A stretch of 64,000 bases of DNA from Pseudomonas putida (GCF_002741075.1 NZ_CP016634.1:1782501-1846500), one strand, 5' to 3'; positions 28,585 through 38,030 are shown, counted from the first letter of the stretch. Notes: generated by a model not told the origin, from the sequence alone. Program-made: numbers and translations.

Positions 28585-29013
28585 TCAGGGCTTGATGCGT
28601 TTGAGCTCGTTGAGCAGACCCATCAGTTGTTCGAGCTTGTCGCTGCCGAACTGACGCTGGATCTCTTGATAGTTGCGCTCCATCTGCTCGCTCATGGCCA
28701 GAAACAGCTGCTGCCCACGCACGGTGAGGCTGATGAAGATGCGACGCTGGTCCTCGGGCGACTTGCGCCGGCCCACCAGGCCGTCGCGCTCCAGGCGTTT
28801 GAGCACGCCACTCATGCTTGGTTTGAGGATACAGGCTTGGTCGGCGAGCTGATGGCTCTCCAGTTCACCCTGCTGACGCAGGATGCGGATCACCCGCCAT
28901 TGCTGCTCGGTCAGCTCATGGGCGTTGAGGGCCGGGCGGAAGAACGCCATGGTTGCTTCGCGGGCCTGCAGGAGGGTCAGGGTCAGGGAGGGTCTTGGTA
29001 AGGTCATGCTCAT
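28585..29013 (-). CDS. hpaR: HpaR, MarR-family repressor of homoprotocatechuate genes
   Basis: A 142-residue MarR protein with winged-helix features (QLADQACILKPSMSGVLKRL and RRKSPEDQRRIFISLT). The order hpaR beside hpaA and the hpaG operon matches the homoprotocatechuate repressor of enterics and pseudomonads. HpaR releases its operators when homoprotocatechuate or related aromatics bind. Start choice between the close ATGs at 29013 and 29007 is uncertain. A TTAAGATACTAACAAA element 72 bases upstream resembles candidate operators in front of hpaG1 and the FeaR-like gene. Confidence 0.85.
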   Translation of the reverse strand: MSMTLPRPSLTLTLLQAREATMAFFRPALNAHELTEQQWRVIRILRQQGELESHQLADQACILKPSMSGVLKRLERDGLVGRRKSPEDQRRIFISLTVRGQQLFLAMSEQMERNYQEIQRQFGSDKLEQLMGLLNELKRIKP

Positions 29014-29084
29014 CAGTTCAGGTTGCAAAGCCAGGAATCTAGGGGCTGTGGTGCTTGGGGGCAAGGCATGCGCACAGCATTTCA

Positions 29085-29100
29085 TTAAGATACTAACAAA
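29085..29100. promoter_or_regulatory. Candidate HpaR operator upstream of hpaR
   Basis: TTAAGATACTAACAAA matches 11 of 16 bases with one strand of the palindrome at 43722-43741 and shares TTAA/TAAC with the hpaG1 upstream region, in the gap before hpaR. Autoregulation is common for MarR proteins. Inferred. Confidence 0.35.
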
Positions 29101-29143
29101 GTGAAATACATTTGCAGGGGATCTGTCCAGCGCCGCCGCACCA

Positions 29144-30040
29144 TCACCGCATTTGCCGCTGACGGTACTCCCCTGGCGTCATCTGCGCATGACGCTGGAA
29201 AAACCGGCTGAAGTAGGCCGGGTCCTTGAAGCCCAACTGATAGCAGATCTCGTTGGCCGAGCCACCGGTGTACAACAGCAGGCGCCGGGCCTCCTGCATC
29301 AACCGCTCGAACACCAGTCGCTTGGACGGAAGATCCGCGATGCGCCGACAGACATCGTTCAGCCGTGCTTCGGTCACGCCCAGGGCGACGGCATAGGCTG
29401 GGAGTGTCCAGTGCTCCAGGTAATGCAACTCGATCAGTTCGTTGAAGCGGTTGAACAGCCGCAGATCCTCATGCCGTGCTGGCGTCGCCTCCAGGGAATT
29501 GGCGCACAGCCGTAACAGACCGATCATTACCAGCCTGGCCAGGTCCTGCACGGCGGTGCCCTGCCCTGGCCGATTGCTGCTGATCTCGGCGCCGAGCATG
29601 TCGAACAGCACTTCCAGTTGCCGCGCATCGACCGCTGCCTGGCCTTGCAGGCGCCCCATCGCGACACACGCCGGCGCCAGCCGCGGCCCGGCCATCAGCC
29701 CAGGCTCAGCCTGCAGCAGTTGCCATACCAGTTGCTGGCGGACGGTCAGCACATGGCCGTCGGCGTCGGGTTCGGTGACGAAGGCATGGGGAATGGTCGG
29801 CGGCGTCAGGAAGAACATCGGCCCCGCCTCGTGATAGCGCTGCTCATCCAGGTACACCCGCACACTGCCGGTCTTGACGTAGTGGACCTGAAAGAAGCGG
29901 TCGTGCCGGTGCACCGGCATGTTGCGCCCGAAGAAACCGGCCAGGTTGCCGAGCCGGTCATAGTGGACCTCGCTCTCGCTGTACCGTTGGTCGTACACCT
30001 GACCGATGTTGATGTTGGGGATCGGCTGTCGCTCTTTCAT
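29144..30040 (-). CDS. hpaA: HpaA, AraC-family activator of the 4-hydroxyphenylacetate genes
   Basis: A 298-residue AraC/XylS regulator with an N-terminal cupin-like sensor (MPVHRHDRFFQVHYVKTGSV) and a C-terminal double HTH, ending NEICYQLGFKDPAYFSRFFQRH. HpaA activates the 4-HPA hydroxylase genes in enterics in response to 4-HPA. The start is the ATG at 30040 (MKERQPIPN); a longer frame adds 16 weak residues. It is divergent from hpaG1 across a 177-base AT-rich control region and upstream of hpaR on the same strand. The hydroxylase genes that it would activate are about 16 kb away here. Confidence 0.85.
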   Translation of the reverse strand: MKERQPIPNINIGQVYDQRYSESEVHYDRLGNLAGFFGRNMPVHRHDRFFQVHYVKTGSVRVYLDEQRYHEAGPMFFLTPPTIPHAFVTEPDADGHVLTVRQQLVWQLLQAEPGLMAGPRLAPACVAMGRLQGQAAVDARQLEVLFDMLGAEISSNRPGQGTAVQDLARLVMIGLLRLCANSLEATPARHEDLRLFNRFNELIELHYLEHWTLPAYAVALGVTEARLNDVCRRIADLPSKRLVFERLMQEARRLLLYTGGSANEICYQLGFKDPAYFSRFFQRHAQMTPGEYRQRQMR

Positions 30041-30130
30041 GTCGTGCTCGTGCGGGCTGGCGAGTCGGGCCGGCTTCCATGGTAGCACTGGCCGGTGGTC
30101 GCGAATCGTCCCGGGAGTGCCTTGACGATC

Positions 30131-30164
30131 GTTAACATATTAATTATAACGTTAACACATTAAC
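30131..30164. promoter_or_regulatory. AT-rich operator region of the hpaG1 operon (candidate HpaR/HpaA sites)
   Basis: GTTAACATATTA and a second GTTAACACATTAAC lie within 34 bases, in the divergent hpaA-hpaG1 gap. GTTAACATATTA matches 11 of 12 bases with GTTAACATGTTA at 43725-43736. The AT content is far above the surrounding sequence, as expected for a promoter/operator. Which protein binds is inferred. Confidence 0.5.
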
Positions 30165-30217
30165 AAAAATGCCAAGAAGCGCTTCCACATCGCTTCGCCT
30201 ACCGCCAGGAGAAAAGC

Positions 30218-30877
30218 ATGAGCCGTGCCTTGCACGAGGTTGCCAGCGGCACCCTGTTGGGCGTCGCCCTGAATTACCAGGGCCTGCTGCAGCAGCACCT
30301 CGCCGCCTTCAACGAACCGCCCTACAAGCAGCCGCCGGTCAAGCCGGTGCTGTTCATCAAGACCCCCAATACCCGCAACCAGCACGGCCAACCCGTCACC
30401 TACCCCTCGGCAGTCGAGCGCCTGCAACCGGGCCCGGCACTGGGCGTGGTGATCGGCAAGGACGCCAGCCGGGTCAGCGTGGAAAACGCCCTGGCGCATG
30501 TGGCCGGCTACACCATCGTCAACGAGTTCAGCCTGCCTGAGGAGAGCTACTACCGCCCGGCGGTCAAGGCCAAGTGCCGTGATGGCTTCTGTTCTTTCGG
30601 CCCTGAACTGGTGCCTGCGGCGCAGGTGCCCAACCCCCAGGCCCTGGGGATTCGCCTGCTGGTCAACGGCGAACTGCGCCAGCACAACAACACCGCCAAC
30701 TGCGTGCGCAGCGTGGCCCAGCTGATCGCTGAGATCAGCGAATTCATGACCCTGCATGCCGGCGATGTGCTGATCACCGGCACGCCGGAAGGCCGCGTCG
30801 ACGTATTGCCCGGTGACCGGGTGACCGTGGAGATCGACGGCCTCGGCCAGCTGATCAACACCATCGTCGCCGAATGA
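30218..30877 (+). CDS. hpaG1: HpaG1, N-terminal subunit of the OPET decarboxylase/HHDD isomerase
   Basis: A 219-residue fumarylacetoacetate-hydrolase-fold protein. Recognisable features are VLFIKTPNTRN, YTIVNEFSLPEE and the terminal metal-site block HAGDVLITGTPEGRV. In E. coli one fused HpaG has two such halves; here they are separate genes (hpaG1/hpaG2), the split form seen in pseudomonads. Together they decarboxylate 5-oxopent-3-ene-1,2,5-tricarboxylate and isomerise the product. It is the first gene of the hpa operon and is preceded by AGGAGAAAAGC. The intact operon supports function. Confidence 0.9.
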   Translation: MSRALHEVASGTLLGVALNYQGLLQQHLAAFNEPPYKQPPVKPVLFIKTPNTRNQHGQPVTYPSAVERLQPGPALGVVIGKDASRVSVENALAHVAGYTIVNEFSLPEESYYRPAVKAKCRDGFCSFGPELVPAAQVPNPQALGIRLLVNGELRQHNNTANCVRSVAQLIAEISEFMTLHAGDVLITGTPEGRVDVLPGDRVTVEIDGLGQLINTIVAE

Positions 30878-30887
30878 GGACCTGCCC

Positions 30888-31661
30888 ATGAAACACGCCC
30901 GTATCCAGTTCGACGGCCAGGTCCACGCGGCCACCGTCGAGAATGACCAGCACCTGCGCCTGGCCGATGGCCGCCTGGTCGCCGCCGACCAGGTCACCTG
31001 GCTGCCGCCGGCCAACGGCACCATGTTCGCCCTGGGCCTGAACTACGCCGACCACGCCGCCGAGCTCGCCTTTACTCCGTCCACCGAGCCGCTGGCGTTC
31101 ATCAAGTCTCCCGGCACCTACACCGGCCACAACCAGGTCACCTGGCGCCCGGACAACGTCGCCTACATGCACTACGAGTGCGAACTGGTGGCGGTGATCG
31201 GCAAGCCGGCGCGCAACGTCAAGCGCGAGGACGCCCTCGACTACCTGGCCGGCTACACGGTCTGCAATGACTACGCCATCCGCGACTATCTGGAAAACTA
31301 CTACCGCCCCAACCTGAGGGTGAAAAACCGCGACGCCACCACCCCGGTCGGCCCGTGGATCGTCGACGCCGCCGATGTGCCGGACCCGTCCAACCTGACG
31401 CTGCGCACCTGGATCAACGGAGAGCTGAAACAGGAAGGCACCACCGCGGACATGATTTTCGACATCCCTTATCTGATCGAATACTTCTCAAGCTTCATGA
31501 CCCTGCAGCCGGGCGACATGATCGCTACCGGCACGCCGGAGGGCCTGGCCGACGTGTTGCCAGGCGATGAAGTGGTGGTGGAAGTCCAAGGCGTGGGCCG
31601 TCTGGTCAACCGAATCGTCAGCGAAGCCGAGTTCTTCGCCCCGAAAACAAAAGAGGCATGA
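30888..31661 (+). CDS. hpaG2: HpaG2, C-terminal subunit of the OPET decarboxylase/HHDD isomerase
   Basis: A 257-residue FAH-family protein with MFALGLNYADHA, a longer N-terminal cap than HpaG1, and LQPGDMIATGTPEGLADV near the end, the conserved metal/substrate motif. It is the second half of the split HpaG; the two probably form a hetero-oligomer, with HpaG2 carrying the full lid. It starts 11 bases after hpaG1 and its stop overlaps hpaE through ATGA. Assignment between decarboxylase and isomerase roles cannot be made from sequence. Confidence 0.9.
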   Translation: MKHARIQFDGQVHAATVENDQHLRLADGRLVAADQVTWLPPANGTMFALGLNYADHAAELAFTPSTEPLAFIKSPGTYTGHNQVTWRPDNVAYMHYECELVAVIGKPARNVKREDALDYLAGYTVCNDYAIRDYLENYYRPNLRVKNRDATTPVGPWIVDAADVPDPSNLTLRTWINGELKQEGTTADMIFDIPYLIEYFSSFMTLQPGDMIATGTPEGLADVLPGDEVVVEVQGVGRLVNRIVSEAEFFAPKTKEA

Positions 31662-33124
31662 GCATGATCAAGCACTGGATCAACGGCCGCGAAGTCGAGA
31701 GCCGCGACACCTTCATCAACTACAACCCGGCCACTGGCGATGCCATCGGGGAAGTGGCCAGCGGCGGCGCCGAGGAAGTGGCCCAAGCCGTGGCCGCGGC
31801 CAAGGAGGCCTTCCCCAAGTGGGCCAACACCCCCGCCAAGGAGCGGGCGCGGTTGATGCGCCGCCTGGGCGAGCTGATCGACCAGAACGTGCCCAAGCTG
31901 GCCGAGCTGGAGACCCTGGACACAGGCCTGCCGATCCACCAGACCAAGAACGTGCTGATTCCACGGGCCTCGCACAACTTCGACTTCTTCGCCGAAGTCT
32001 GCACCCGCATGGACGGCCACACCTACCCGGTGGATGACCAGATGCTCAACTACACCCTGTACCAGCCGGTGGGTGTGTGCGGTCTGGTATCGCCCTGGAA
32101 CGTGCCATTCATGACCGCCACTTGGAAGACCGCGCCCTGCCTGGCCCTGGGCAACACCGCGGTACTGAAGATGAGCGAGCTTTCGCCCCTGACCGCCAAC
32201 GAACTGGGCCGCCTGGCAGTCGAAGCCGGCATCCCCAATGGCGTGCTCAACGTGATTCAAGGTTACGGCGCCACTGCCGGTGACGCCCTGGTCCGCCATC
32301 CAGACGTACGGGCAATCTCCTTCACCGGCGGCACCGCCACCGGCAAGAAGATCATGCAGAGCGCGGGCCTGAAGAAGTACTCCATGGAGCTGGGCGGCAA
32401 GTCGCCCGTGCTGATCTTCGAAGACGCCGACATCGAACGCGCCCTGGATGCTGCGCTGTTCACGATCTTTTCGCTCAACGGCGAGCGCTGCACCGCCGGT
32501 AGCCGTATCTTTATCCAGGAAAGCGTGTACCCGCAGTTCGTGGCGCAGTTCGCCGCTCGTGCCAAGCGGCTGATCGTCGGCGACCCGACCGATCCGAAGA
32601 CTCAAGTCGGCTCGATGATCACCCAGCAGCACTACGACAAGGTCACAGGCTACATCCGCATCGGTATCGAGGAAGGCGCACGCTTGGTCGCAGGTGGCCT
32701 GGAGCGCCCGGCGGGCCTGCCGGCGCACCTGGCCAAGGGGCAGTTCATTCAGCCCACGGTGTTCGCCGACGTGGACAACCGCATGCGCATCGCCCAAGAG
32801 GAAATCTTTGGCCCGGTGGTCTGCCTGATTCCGTTCAAGGATGAAGCCGAGGCGCTGCGCCTGGCCAACGACACCGAGTACGGCCTGGCGTCCTACATCT
32901 GGACCCAGGACATCGGCAAGGCTCATCGCCTGGCCCGGGGCATCGAGGCCGGCATGGTGTTCATCAACAGCCAGAACGTGCGCGACCTGCGCCAACCGTT
33001 CGGCGGCGTGAAAGGCTCGGGGACCGGGCGCGAAGGCGGTCAATACAGCTTCGAGGTGTTCGCCGAGATCAAGAACGTGTGTATATCCATGGGTAGCCAC
33101 CACATTCCGCGCTGGGGCATCTAG
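31658..33124 (+). CDS. hpaE: HpaE, 5-carboxymethyl-2-hydroxymuconate semialdehyde dehydrogenase
   Basis: A 488-residue NAD-dependent aldehyde dehydrogenase. The oxyanion-hole segment SPWNVPFMTATWK (about residue 143), catalytic Glu in MELGGKSP and nucleophile Cys in NGERCTAGSR are present, and the C-terminus has GVKGSGTGREGG. HpaE oxidises the ring-cleavage semialdehyde to the tricarboxylate in the meta pathway. It is coupled to hpaG2 by ATGA; an alternate start two codons later is possible. A hairpin 10 bases after the stop may attenuate readthrough to hpaD. Confidence 0.93.
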   Translation: MSMIKHWINGREVESRDTFINYNPATGDAIGEVASGGAEEVAQAVAAAKEAFPKWANTPAKERARLMRRLGELIDQNVPKLAELETLDTGLPIHQTKNVLIPRASHNFDFFAEVCTRMDGHTYPVDDQMLNYTLYQPVGVCGLVSPWNVPFMTATWKTAPCLALGNTAVLKMSELSPLTANELGRLAVEAGIPNGVLNVIQGYGATAGDALVRHPDVRAISFTGGTATGKKIMQSAGLKKYSMELGGKSPVLIFEDADIERALDAALFTIFSLNGERCTAGSRIFIQESVYPQFVAQFAARAKRLIVGDPTDPKTQVGSMITQQHYDKVTGYIRIGIEEGARLVAGGLERPAGLPAHLAKGQFIQPTVFADVDNRMRIAQEEIFGPVVCLIPFKDEAEALRLANDTEYGLASYIWTQDIGKAHRLARGIEAGMVFINSQNVRDLRQPFGGVKGSGTGREGGQYSFEVFAEIKNVCISMGSHHIPRWGI

Positions 33125-33133
33125 TGCTGCCAG

Positions 33134-33155
33134 CTCCCGCAGTGTTCTGCGGGAG
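33134..33155. terminator. Intra-operon hairpin between hpaE and hpaD
   Basis: A perfect 9-base stem CTCCCGCAG / CTGCGGGAG with loop TGTT. There is no strong U-run, so it is more likely an mRNA-stability element or partial terminator than an operon end; REP-like GGAGCGGGCC follows directly. Confidence 0.5.
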
Positions 33156-33208
33156 CGGGCCTACCCCCTTCATGGGCACAGAACAACAACACTTCACCGG
33201 AGATTCCC

Positions 33209-34132
33209 ATGGGCAAGCTCGCTCTGGCCGCCAAGATCACCCACGTGCCGTCCATGTACCTGTCCGAACTTCCTGGCCCGCGCCAAGGGTTCCGTCAGTC
33301 GGCCATCGATGGCCACCTGGAGATCAGCCGCCGCTGCCGCGAACTGGGCGTGGACACCATCGTGGTGTTCGACACCCACTGGCTGGTAAACGCCAACTAC
33401 CACATCAATTGCGCGCCTCACTTCGAGGGGCTGTACACCAGTAACGAGTTGCCGCACTTCATCGCCAACATGCCCTATGCCTTCCCGGGCAACCCGGCAT
33501 TGGGCCGGGTGCTGGCTGAAACCTGCAACCGCCTGGGCGTGGAAACCATGGCCCACGACGCCACCACCCTGGCACCGGAGTACGGCACCTTGGTGCCCAT
33601 GCGCTACATGAACGCCGACCAGCACTTCAAGGTGGTCTCGGTTTCGGCGCTGTGCACCTCCCACTACCTCAACGACAGCGCCCGCCTCGGCTGGGCCATG
33701 CGCAAGGCGGTCGAAGACCATTACGACGGGACCGTGGCGTTCCTGGCCAGCGGCTCGCTGTCCCACCGTTTCGCCCAGAACGGCCAGGCGCCGGAGTTCG
33801 CCACCAAGGTCTGGAGCCCATTCCTGGAGACCCTCGACCACCGCGTGGTGCGCATGTGGGAAGACGGCGACTGGGCCGACTTCTGCACCATGCTCCCGGA
33901 ATACGCGGTCAAGGGCCACGGCGAAGGCTTCATGCACGACACCGCCATGCTGCTCGGTGCCCTGGGCTGGTCGCAGTACGACGGCAAGGCCGAGGTGGTC
34001 ACGCCCTACTTCGGCTCTTCGGGGACCGGCCAAATCAACGCCATCTTCCCGATCACGCCCCAGGACGGCTCGGCGATTCCGGCTGCCCAGGCCTCGAACC
34101 CGGCTGGCGTGATATCCGCCAGCCGCCTGTAA
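33209..34132 (+). CDS. hpaD: HpaD, homoprotocatechuate 2,3-dioxygenase
   Basis: A 307-residue class III extradiol dioxygenase. The start KLALAAKITHVPSMYLSELP, FDTHWLVN and YTSNELPHFI are close to the E. coli HpaD sequence as I know it, and LVPMRYMN, SGSLSHRF and GEGFMHDT follow. The enzyme uses Fe(II) to open the homoprotocatechuate ring. It is about 24 residues longer than the roughly 283-residue E. coli form; the extra residues are at the C-terminus (after AIFPITP). The start at 33209 follows a GGAGATTCCC sequence. It lies in the hpa operon after hpaE. Confidence 0.92.
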   Translation: MGKLALAAKITHVPSMYLSELPGPRQGFRQSAIDGHLEISRRCRELGVDTIVVFDTHWLVNANYHINCAPHFEGLYTSNELPHFIANMPYAFPGNPALGRVLAETCNRLGVETMAHDATTLAPEYGTLVPMRYMNADQHFKVVSVSALCTSHYLNDSARLGWAMRKAVEDHYDGTVAFLASGSLSHRFAQNGQAPEFATKVWSPFLETLDHRVVRMWEDGDWADFCTMLPEYAVKGHGEGFMHDTAMLLGALGWSQYDGKAEVVTPYFGSSGTGQINAIFPITPQDGSAIPAAQASNPAGVISASRL

Positions 34133-34143
34133 GGAGCCCTGCC

Positions 34144-34551
34144 ATGCCTCATCTGGTCCTGCTCTACAGCCCGGACATCGAAGCCGATGCCGACATGGGT
34201 GGCCTGTGCCGCGCCTTGGCCGACTGCATGATCGAGCAACGCGACGAGACGGGCCGCCCGGTGTTTCCCACCGGGGGTACCCGCGTGCTGGCCTACCCCG
34301 CAGCCCATGCGGCGATCGCCGACGGCCAGGGCAACTACGGTTTTGTCTACGCCAACCTGCGCATGGGTGCCGGACGCAGCCGCGCCGTGCACCAGCAGGT
34401 CGGCGACAGCCTGCTGGCCGTGCTGCGCGGCCATCTGGACGCGCTGCTCGAACGCCGCCCGGTGGGCGTGACCCTGCAGATCGACGAGAGCCCAGGCCAG
34501 GTCTACGACGCCAAGCACAGCAGCCTGCACCCTCTGTTTTCCAAGCCTTGA
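34144..34551 (+). CDS. hpaF: HpaF, 5-carboxymethyl-2-hydroxymuconate isomerase
   Basis: A 135-residue tautomerase-superfamily protein starting [13 protein letters not shown], with catalytic Pro2, as expected for [16 protein letters not shown] and [19 protein letters not shown] match the family. It isomerises the ring-fission product for the decarboxylase. The ATG at 34144 lies 11 bases after hpaD with an AAGGAG upstream; a longer antiphase frame covering the same DNA is a shadow of hpaD. It is followed by hpaH after a 7-base gap. Confidence 0.92.
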   Translation: MPHLVLLYSPDIEADADMGGLCRALADCMIEQRDETGRPVFPTGGTRVLAYPAAHAAIADGQGNYGFVYANLRMGAGRSRAVHQQVGDSLLAVLRGHLDALLERRPVGVTLQIDESPGQVYDAKHSSLHPLFSKP

Positions 34552-34558
34552 GGTTCCC

Positions 34559-35362
34559 ATGCTCGACGCCAGCATCATCCAAAACGCCGCCGCCCGCCTC
34601 GACCAGGCCGAACGTTCACGTGAACAGGTCGGTCAGTTCTCCCTGGAACACCCGGCCATCACCATCGAAGACGCCTACGCCATCCAACGCGCCTGGGTCG
34701 CCCGCAAGATCGCTGACGGGCGCAAGCTGGTCGGTCACAAGATCGGCCTGACCTCGCGCGCCATGCAGGTGTCATCGAACATCACCGAGCCGGACTACGG
34801 CGCGCTGCTCGACGACATGTTCTTCGACGAAGGCAGCGACATTCCCTTCGAACGCTTCATCGTGCCCCGGGTCGAGGTGGAACTGGCGTTCATCCTCGGC
34901 AAGCCGCTCAAGGGGCCGAACGTGACCCTGTTCGACGTGCTGGAGGCCACCGAGTGGGTGATCCCGGCGCTGGAGATCATCGACGCGCGCATCCAGCAGG
35001 TCGACCCACAGACCAACGCCACCCGCAAGGTCTTCGACACCATCTCCGACAACGCCGCCAACGCAGGCGTGGTCATGGGCGGGCGCGCCGTTCGCCCCAC
35101 CGAGATCGACCTGCGCAAGGTGCCGGCGGTGCTCTACCGCAATGGTGTGATCGAGGAGTCCGGGGTGTCCGCCGCAGTGCTCAACCACCCGGCCAAAGGC
35201 GTGGCCTGGCTGGCCAACAAGCTGGCCCCCTACGACGTGGGGCTGGAAGCCGGCCAGGTGATCCTCGGCGGCTCCTTCACCCGCCCGGTGACCGCACGCC
35301 CCGGCGATACCTTCCATGTCGACTATGACCAGCTCGGCGCCATTGCCTGCCGTTTCGTCTGA
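34559..35362 (+). CDS. hpaH: HpaH, 2-oxohept-4-ene-1,7-dioate hydratase
   Basis: A 267-residue hydratase of the FAH/MhpD fold: [26 protein letters not shown] and the metal-site stretch [16 protein letters not shown], with [16 protein letters not shown] at the end. It adds water to the enoate before aldol cleavage. GAGG is properly spaced before the ATG. Its position between hpaF and hpaI is the standard order in the homoprotocatechuate operon, making the specific role secure. Confidence 0.93.
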   Translation: MLDASIIQNAAARLDQAERSREQVGQFSLEHPAITIEDAYAIQRAWVARKIADGRKLVGHKIGLTSRAMQVSSNITEPDYGALLDDMFFDEGSDIPFERFIVPRVEVELAFILGKPLKGPNVTLFDVLEATEWVIPALEIIDARIQQVDPQTNATRKVFDTISDNAANAGVVMGGRAVRPTEIDLRKVPAVLYRNGVIEESGVSAAVLNHPAKGVAWLANKLAPYDVGLEAGQVILGGSFTRPVTARPGDTFHVDYDQLGAIACRFV

Positions 35363-35371
35363 GGATTTGCC

Positions 35372-36172
35372 ATGGACATGCCCATCAACACCTTCAAGCA
35401 GCGCCTGCAACGCGGCGAAACGCAGATCGGCCTGTGGCTGGGGCTGGCTGACCCATATTGCGCGGAGCTGGCGGCCAATGCCGGCTTCGACTGGCTGCTG
35501 ATCGACGGCGAGCACGCGCCCAATGACCTGCGCAGCCTGCTTGGCCAGTTGCAGGCCATCGCCCCCTACCCCAGCCAGGCGGTGGTGCGCCCGGTGATCG
35601 GCGAGACAGCGCTGATCAAGCAGCTACTCGATGTCGGAGCCCAGACCCTGCTGGTCCCGATGGTCGAAAGTGCCGATCAGGCCCGCCAACTGGTAAGCGC
35701 CATGCGCTATCCGCCGAGCGGCGTGCGCGGTGTGGGCAGCGCCCTGGCGCGGGCCTCGCGCTGGAACACGATTCCCGGTTACCTCGACCACGCCGACGCC
35801 CAGATGTGCCTGCTGGTGCAGATCGAGAACCGCGAAGGCCTGGCCAACCTGGATGCGATCTGCGCGGTGGAAGGTGTCGACGGGGTGTTCATCGGCCCGG
35901 CCGACCTCAGCGCGGCCATGGGCCATCGCGGCAATCCCGGGCACCCCGAGGTGCAGGCCGCGATCGAGGACGCCATCGTACGGATTCGCGACGCCGGCAA
36001 GGCCGCGGGGATTCTCAGCGCCGACCAGACGCTGGCTCGCCGCTACATCGAGCTGGGCGCCGCCTTCGTGGCCGTCGGCGTGGATACCACCGTCCTGATG
36101 CGCGGATTGCAGGCGCTGATGGGCGCGTTCAAGGAAGGGGCTGTCAGCCCCGCACCCAGCGGGGTCTATTGA
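35372..36172 (+). CDS. hpaI: HpaI, 4-hydroxy-2-oxoheptanedioate aldolase
   Basis: A 266-residue class II (metal-dependent) aldolase of the HpcH/HpaI family: [30 protein letters not shown], and the metal ligands in [12 protein letters not shown] and [12 protein letters not shown]. It cleaves the last pathway intermediate to pyruvate and succinic semialdehyde. It is the last gene of the hpa operon. The stop codon lies within the following terminator-like stem (36158-36180), so this is probably where the operon's transcript ends. Confidence 0.93.
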   Translation: MDMPINTFKQRLQRGETQIGLWLGLADPYCAELAANAGFDWLLIDGEHAPNDLRSLLGQLQAIAPYPSQAVVRPVIGETALIKQLLDVGAQTLLVPMVESADQARQLVSAMRYPPSGVRGVGSALARASRWNTIPGYLDHADAQMCLLVQIENREGLANLDAICAVEGVDGVFIGPADLSAAMGHRGNPGHPEVQAAIEDAIVRIRDAGKAAGILSADQTLARRYIELGAAFVAVGVDTTVLMRGLQALMGAFKEGAVSPAPSGVY

Positions 36173-36180
36173 ACCCCGCT
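36158..36180. terminator. Terminator-like hairpin at the end of hpaI
   Basis: AGCGGGGT / ACCCCGCT, an 8-base stem with a 7-base loop that contains the hpaI stop. A short GGGGCTGTCAGCCCC hairpin precedes it. No U-run follows, so efficiency is uncertain. Confidence 0.6.
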
Positions 36181-36318
36181 ACCCAGCCCCCGGCAGCCAG
36201 CGTCAAAAGCGCGGCAGCCACAGGCAAGACACCTACCGGTCGTTAGGCGCTCAATACGTCTATCGCGCAACGGCTCAAGCAAGCCCACATCAATAATTCC
36301 AACTGTCCAGGCTGCGCC

Positions 36319-37617
36319 ATGATCAACATCGAAACGCCGACCTATTACACGGCCACCAAGAAGTACAACCTCAGCTTCCCGACCCTGGAAAGCGACATCG
36401 ACGCCGACGTGGTGGTGATCGGTGGCGGTTTCTCCGGCATCAACACGGCCCTGGAGCTCGCGGAAAAAGGCATCACCAACGTCGTGGTACTCGAAGCCCG
36501 CTATCTGGGCTTCGGCGGTACCGGGCGCAACGGCGGGCAGATCATGGCCGGCATCGGTCATGACCTGGAGAAGATCAAGGCCAGCGTCGGCGAGCAAGGC
36601 CTGCGCGAGATCTTCGAGATCAGCGAGCTGGGCGCCGGCATCATCAAGGAGCGCATCGCCCGTTACGCCATCGATGCCGACTTCTGCCACGGTTATGGCT
36701 ACATGGGCTTCAATGCCCGCCAGGAAAAGACCCTGCGCGCCTGGGAAAAAGACTTCAAGGCCATCAACCAGAAGGACGAGATCCGTTTCCTGGGCGGCTC
36801 GGAGGTCAAGCAGATCATCGGCTCGGACGCCTACAGCAGCGCCCTGCTGCACATGGGTGGCGGTCACGTGCATTCGCTCAACCTGCTGCTCGGCGAAGCT
36901 AAGGCGCTGGTCGGCCATGGCGCGCGTATCTTCGAACACAGCCCGGCACTGGAAGTGCAGTACGGCGAGCGCATCACCGTGCGTACCGGGCGAGGCTCGG
37001 TCAAGGCCAGCAAGTTGCTATGGGCCTGCGACAGCTTCCTCAACAAGCTCGAGCCTGAACTGCACGCCAAGACCATCAACACCTATGCCTTCCAGATGAT
37101 GACCGAGCCGTTGTCGGATGAGCTCATCCAACGCATCAGCCCGATCCGCGGCGCCTACAGCGATATCCGCCCGGTGATCGACTACTACCGCGTGACCCGT
37201 GAGAACCGCTTGCTGTTCGGCGCCGCCACGCCCTTCGTCGAGCACATTCCCCAGGACCTCAAAGCCTGGAACCGCAACCTCATGCTCAAGATCTTCCCGT
37301 ACCTCAAGGACGTGCGCATCGACCTGGCCTGGGGCGGCCCGATGGCCACCAGTGCCAACCTGTTCCCGCAGATCGGCACCTTGAGCAACCGCCCCAATGC
37401 CTTCTACGTGCAGGGCTATTCGGGCTTTGGCGTCACCCCCAGCCACATCATTTGCAAGATTCTCGCCGAAGGCATGCACGAAGGCTCGTCGCGCTACGAC
37501 CTGATCAGCTCGGTCAAGCACGCGCGCATCCTCGGCAAGGACCATATCCGCCCATTGCTGCTGACCGCCGGCAAGACCGTGCATCAGCTGTCGGGCTTCT
37601 TCAACGGCCGTCGTTGA
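36319..37617 (+). CDS. FAD-dependent amine oxidoreductase, PuuB-like (second copy)
   Basis: A 432-residue DAO-fold flavoprotein with VVIGGGFSGINTA (residues 32-44), GGTGRNGGQIMAGIG, and the C-terminal YVQGYSGFGVTPSH closing motif. It is the same family as 3980-5272 but only moderately similar. PuuB relatives oxidise primary amines or their gamma-glutamyl adducts. It directly follows the hpa operon and precedes a cupin, so it may oxidise an aromatic amine such as tyramine or dopamine to the aldehyde feeding 4-HPA; alternatively a polyamine. The catalytic substrate is inferred. Confidence 0.82.
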   Translation: MINIETPTYYTATKKYNLSFPTLESDIDADVVVIGGGFSGINTALELAEKGITNVVVLEARYLGFGGTGRNGGQIMAGIGHDLEKIKASVGEQGLREIFEISELGAGIIKERIARYAIDADFCHGYGYMGFNARQEKTLRAWEKDFKAINQKDEIRFLGGSEVKQIIGSDAYSSALLHMGGGHVHSLNLLLGEAKALVGHGARIFEHSPALEVQYGERITVRTGRGSVKASKLLWACDSFLNKLEPELHAKTINTYAFQMMTEPLSDELIQRISPIRGAYSDIRPVIDYYRVTRENRLLFGAATPFVEHIPQDLKAWNRNLMLKIFPYLKDVRIDLAWGGPMATSANLFPQIGTLSNRPNAFYVQGYSGFGVTPSHIICKILAEGMHEGSSRYDLISSVKHARILGKDHIRPLLLTAGKTVHQLSGFFNGRR

Positions 37618-37648
37618 CCACTGACTCTCAACCACTGGAGATCCTCTC

Positions 37649-38014
37649 ATGACCCTTACCGCTGTCCGCCAGGGCGTGCAATTGTCCGAACTCGACGCCT
37701 GGGGCACCGTTGCCGACCTGGGCTCGACCATTCTCGAAGGCGAGGTCAAGTGCTACGGCAAGATGACCCACGGCGCCCCGACCGACCCGGTCAGCAGCGC
37801 TTACTTCGGCACCACCCGCGGCAAGTTCCGCATGGTCTATCCGTTCAGCGAGCAGGCAGTGATCGTCACCGGCGAGATCCAGCTCACCGACGAGTCCACT
37901 GGCCAGGTCACCCGCTACAAAGCCGGCGATGCCTGGTTCGTTACCAAGGGCACCCCTGTGCTCTGGGAAGTGCTCAGCGAGACCTTCGTCAAGCACTACC
38001 TGGCGGTAGCCTGA
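37649..38014 (+). CDS. Cupin-domain protein
   Basis: A 121-residue single-domain cupin, of the type with the (S)-ureidoglycine aminohydrolase/DUF861 cupin core: EGEVKCYGKMTHGAP, FRMVYPFSEQAVIVTGEIQL and GDAWFVTKGTPVLWEV. The usual two-His metal motif is not obvious, so it may be a non-metal binding cupin or an accessory of the oxidase. It starts 31 bases after the oxidase gene with an AGATCCTC spacing and probably shares its transcript. The role is unknown. Confidence 0.8.
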   Translation: MTLTAVRQGVQLSELDAWGTVADLGSTILEGEVKCYGKMTHGAPTDPVSSAYFGTTRGKFRMVYPFSEQAVIVTGEIQLTDESTGQVTRYKAGDAWFVTKGTPVLWEVLSETFVKHYLAVA

Positions 38015-38030
38015 CCCCTACGACGCCTCT

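Noticed and set aside
30218..31661. hpaG1/hpaG2 as a frameshifted single hpaG
   Set aside because: Both genes have their own start, RBS and complete FAH fold ends; a split form is normal in pseudomonads.
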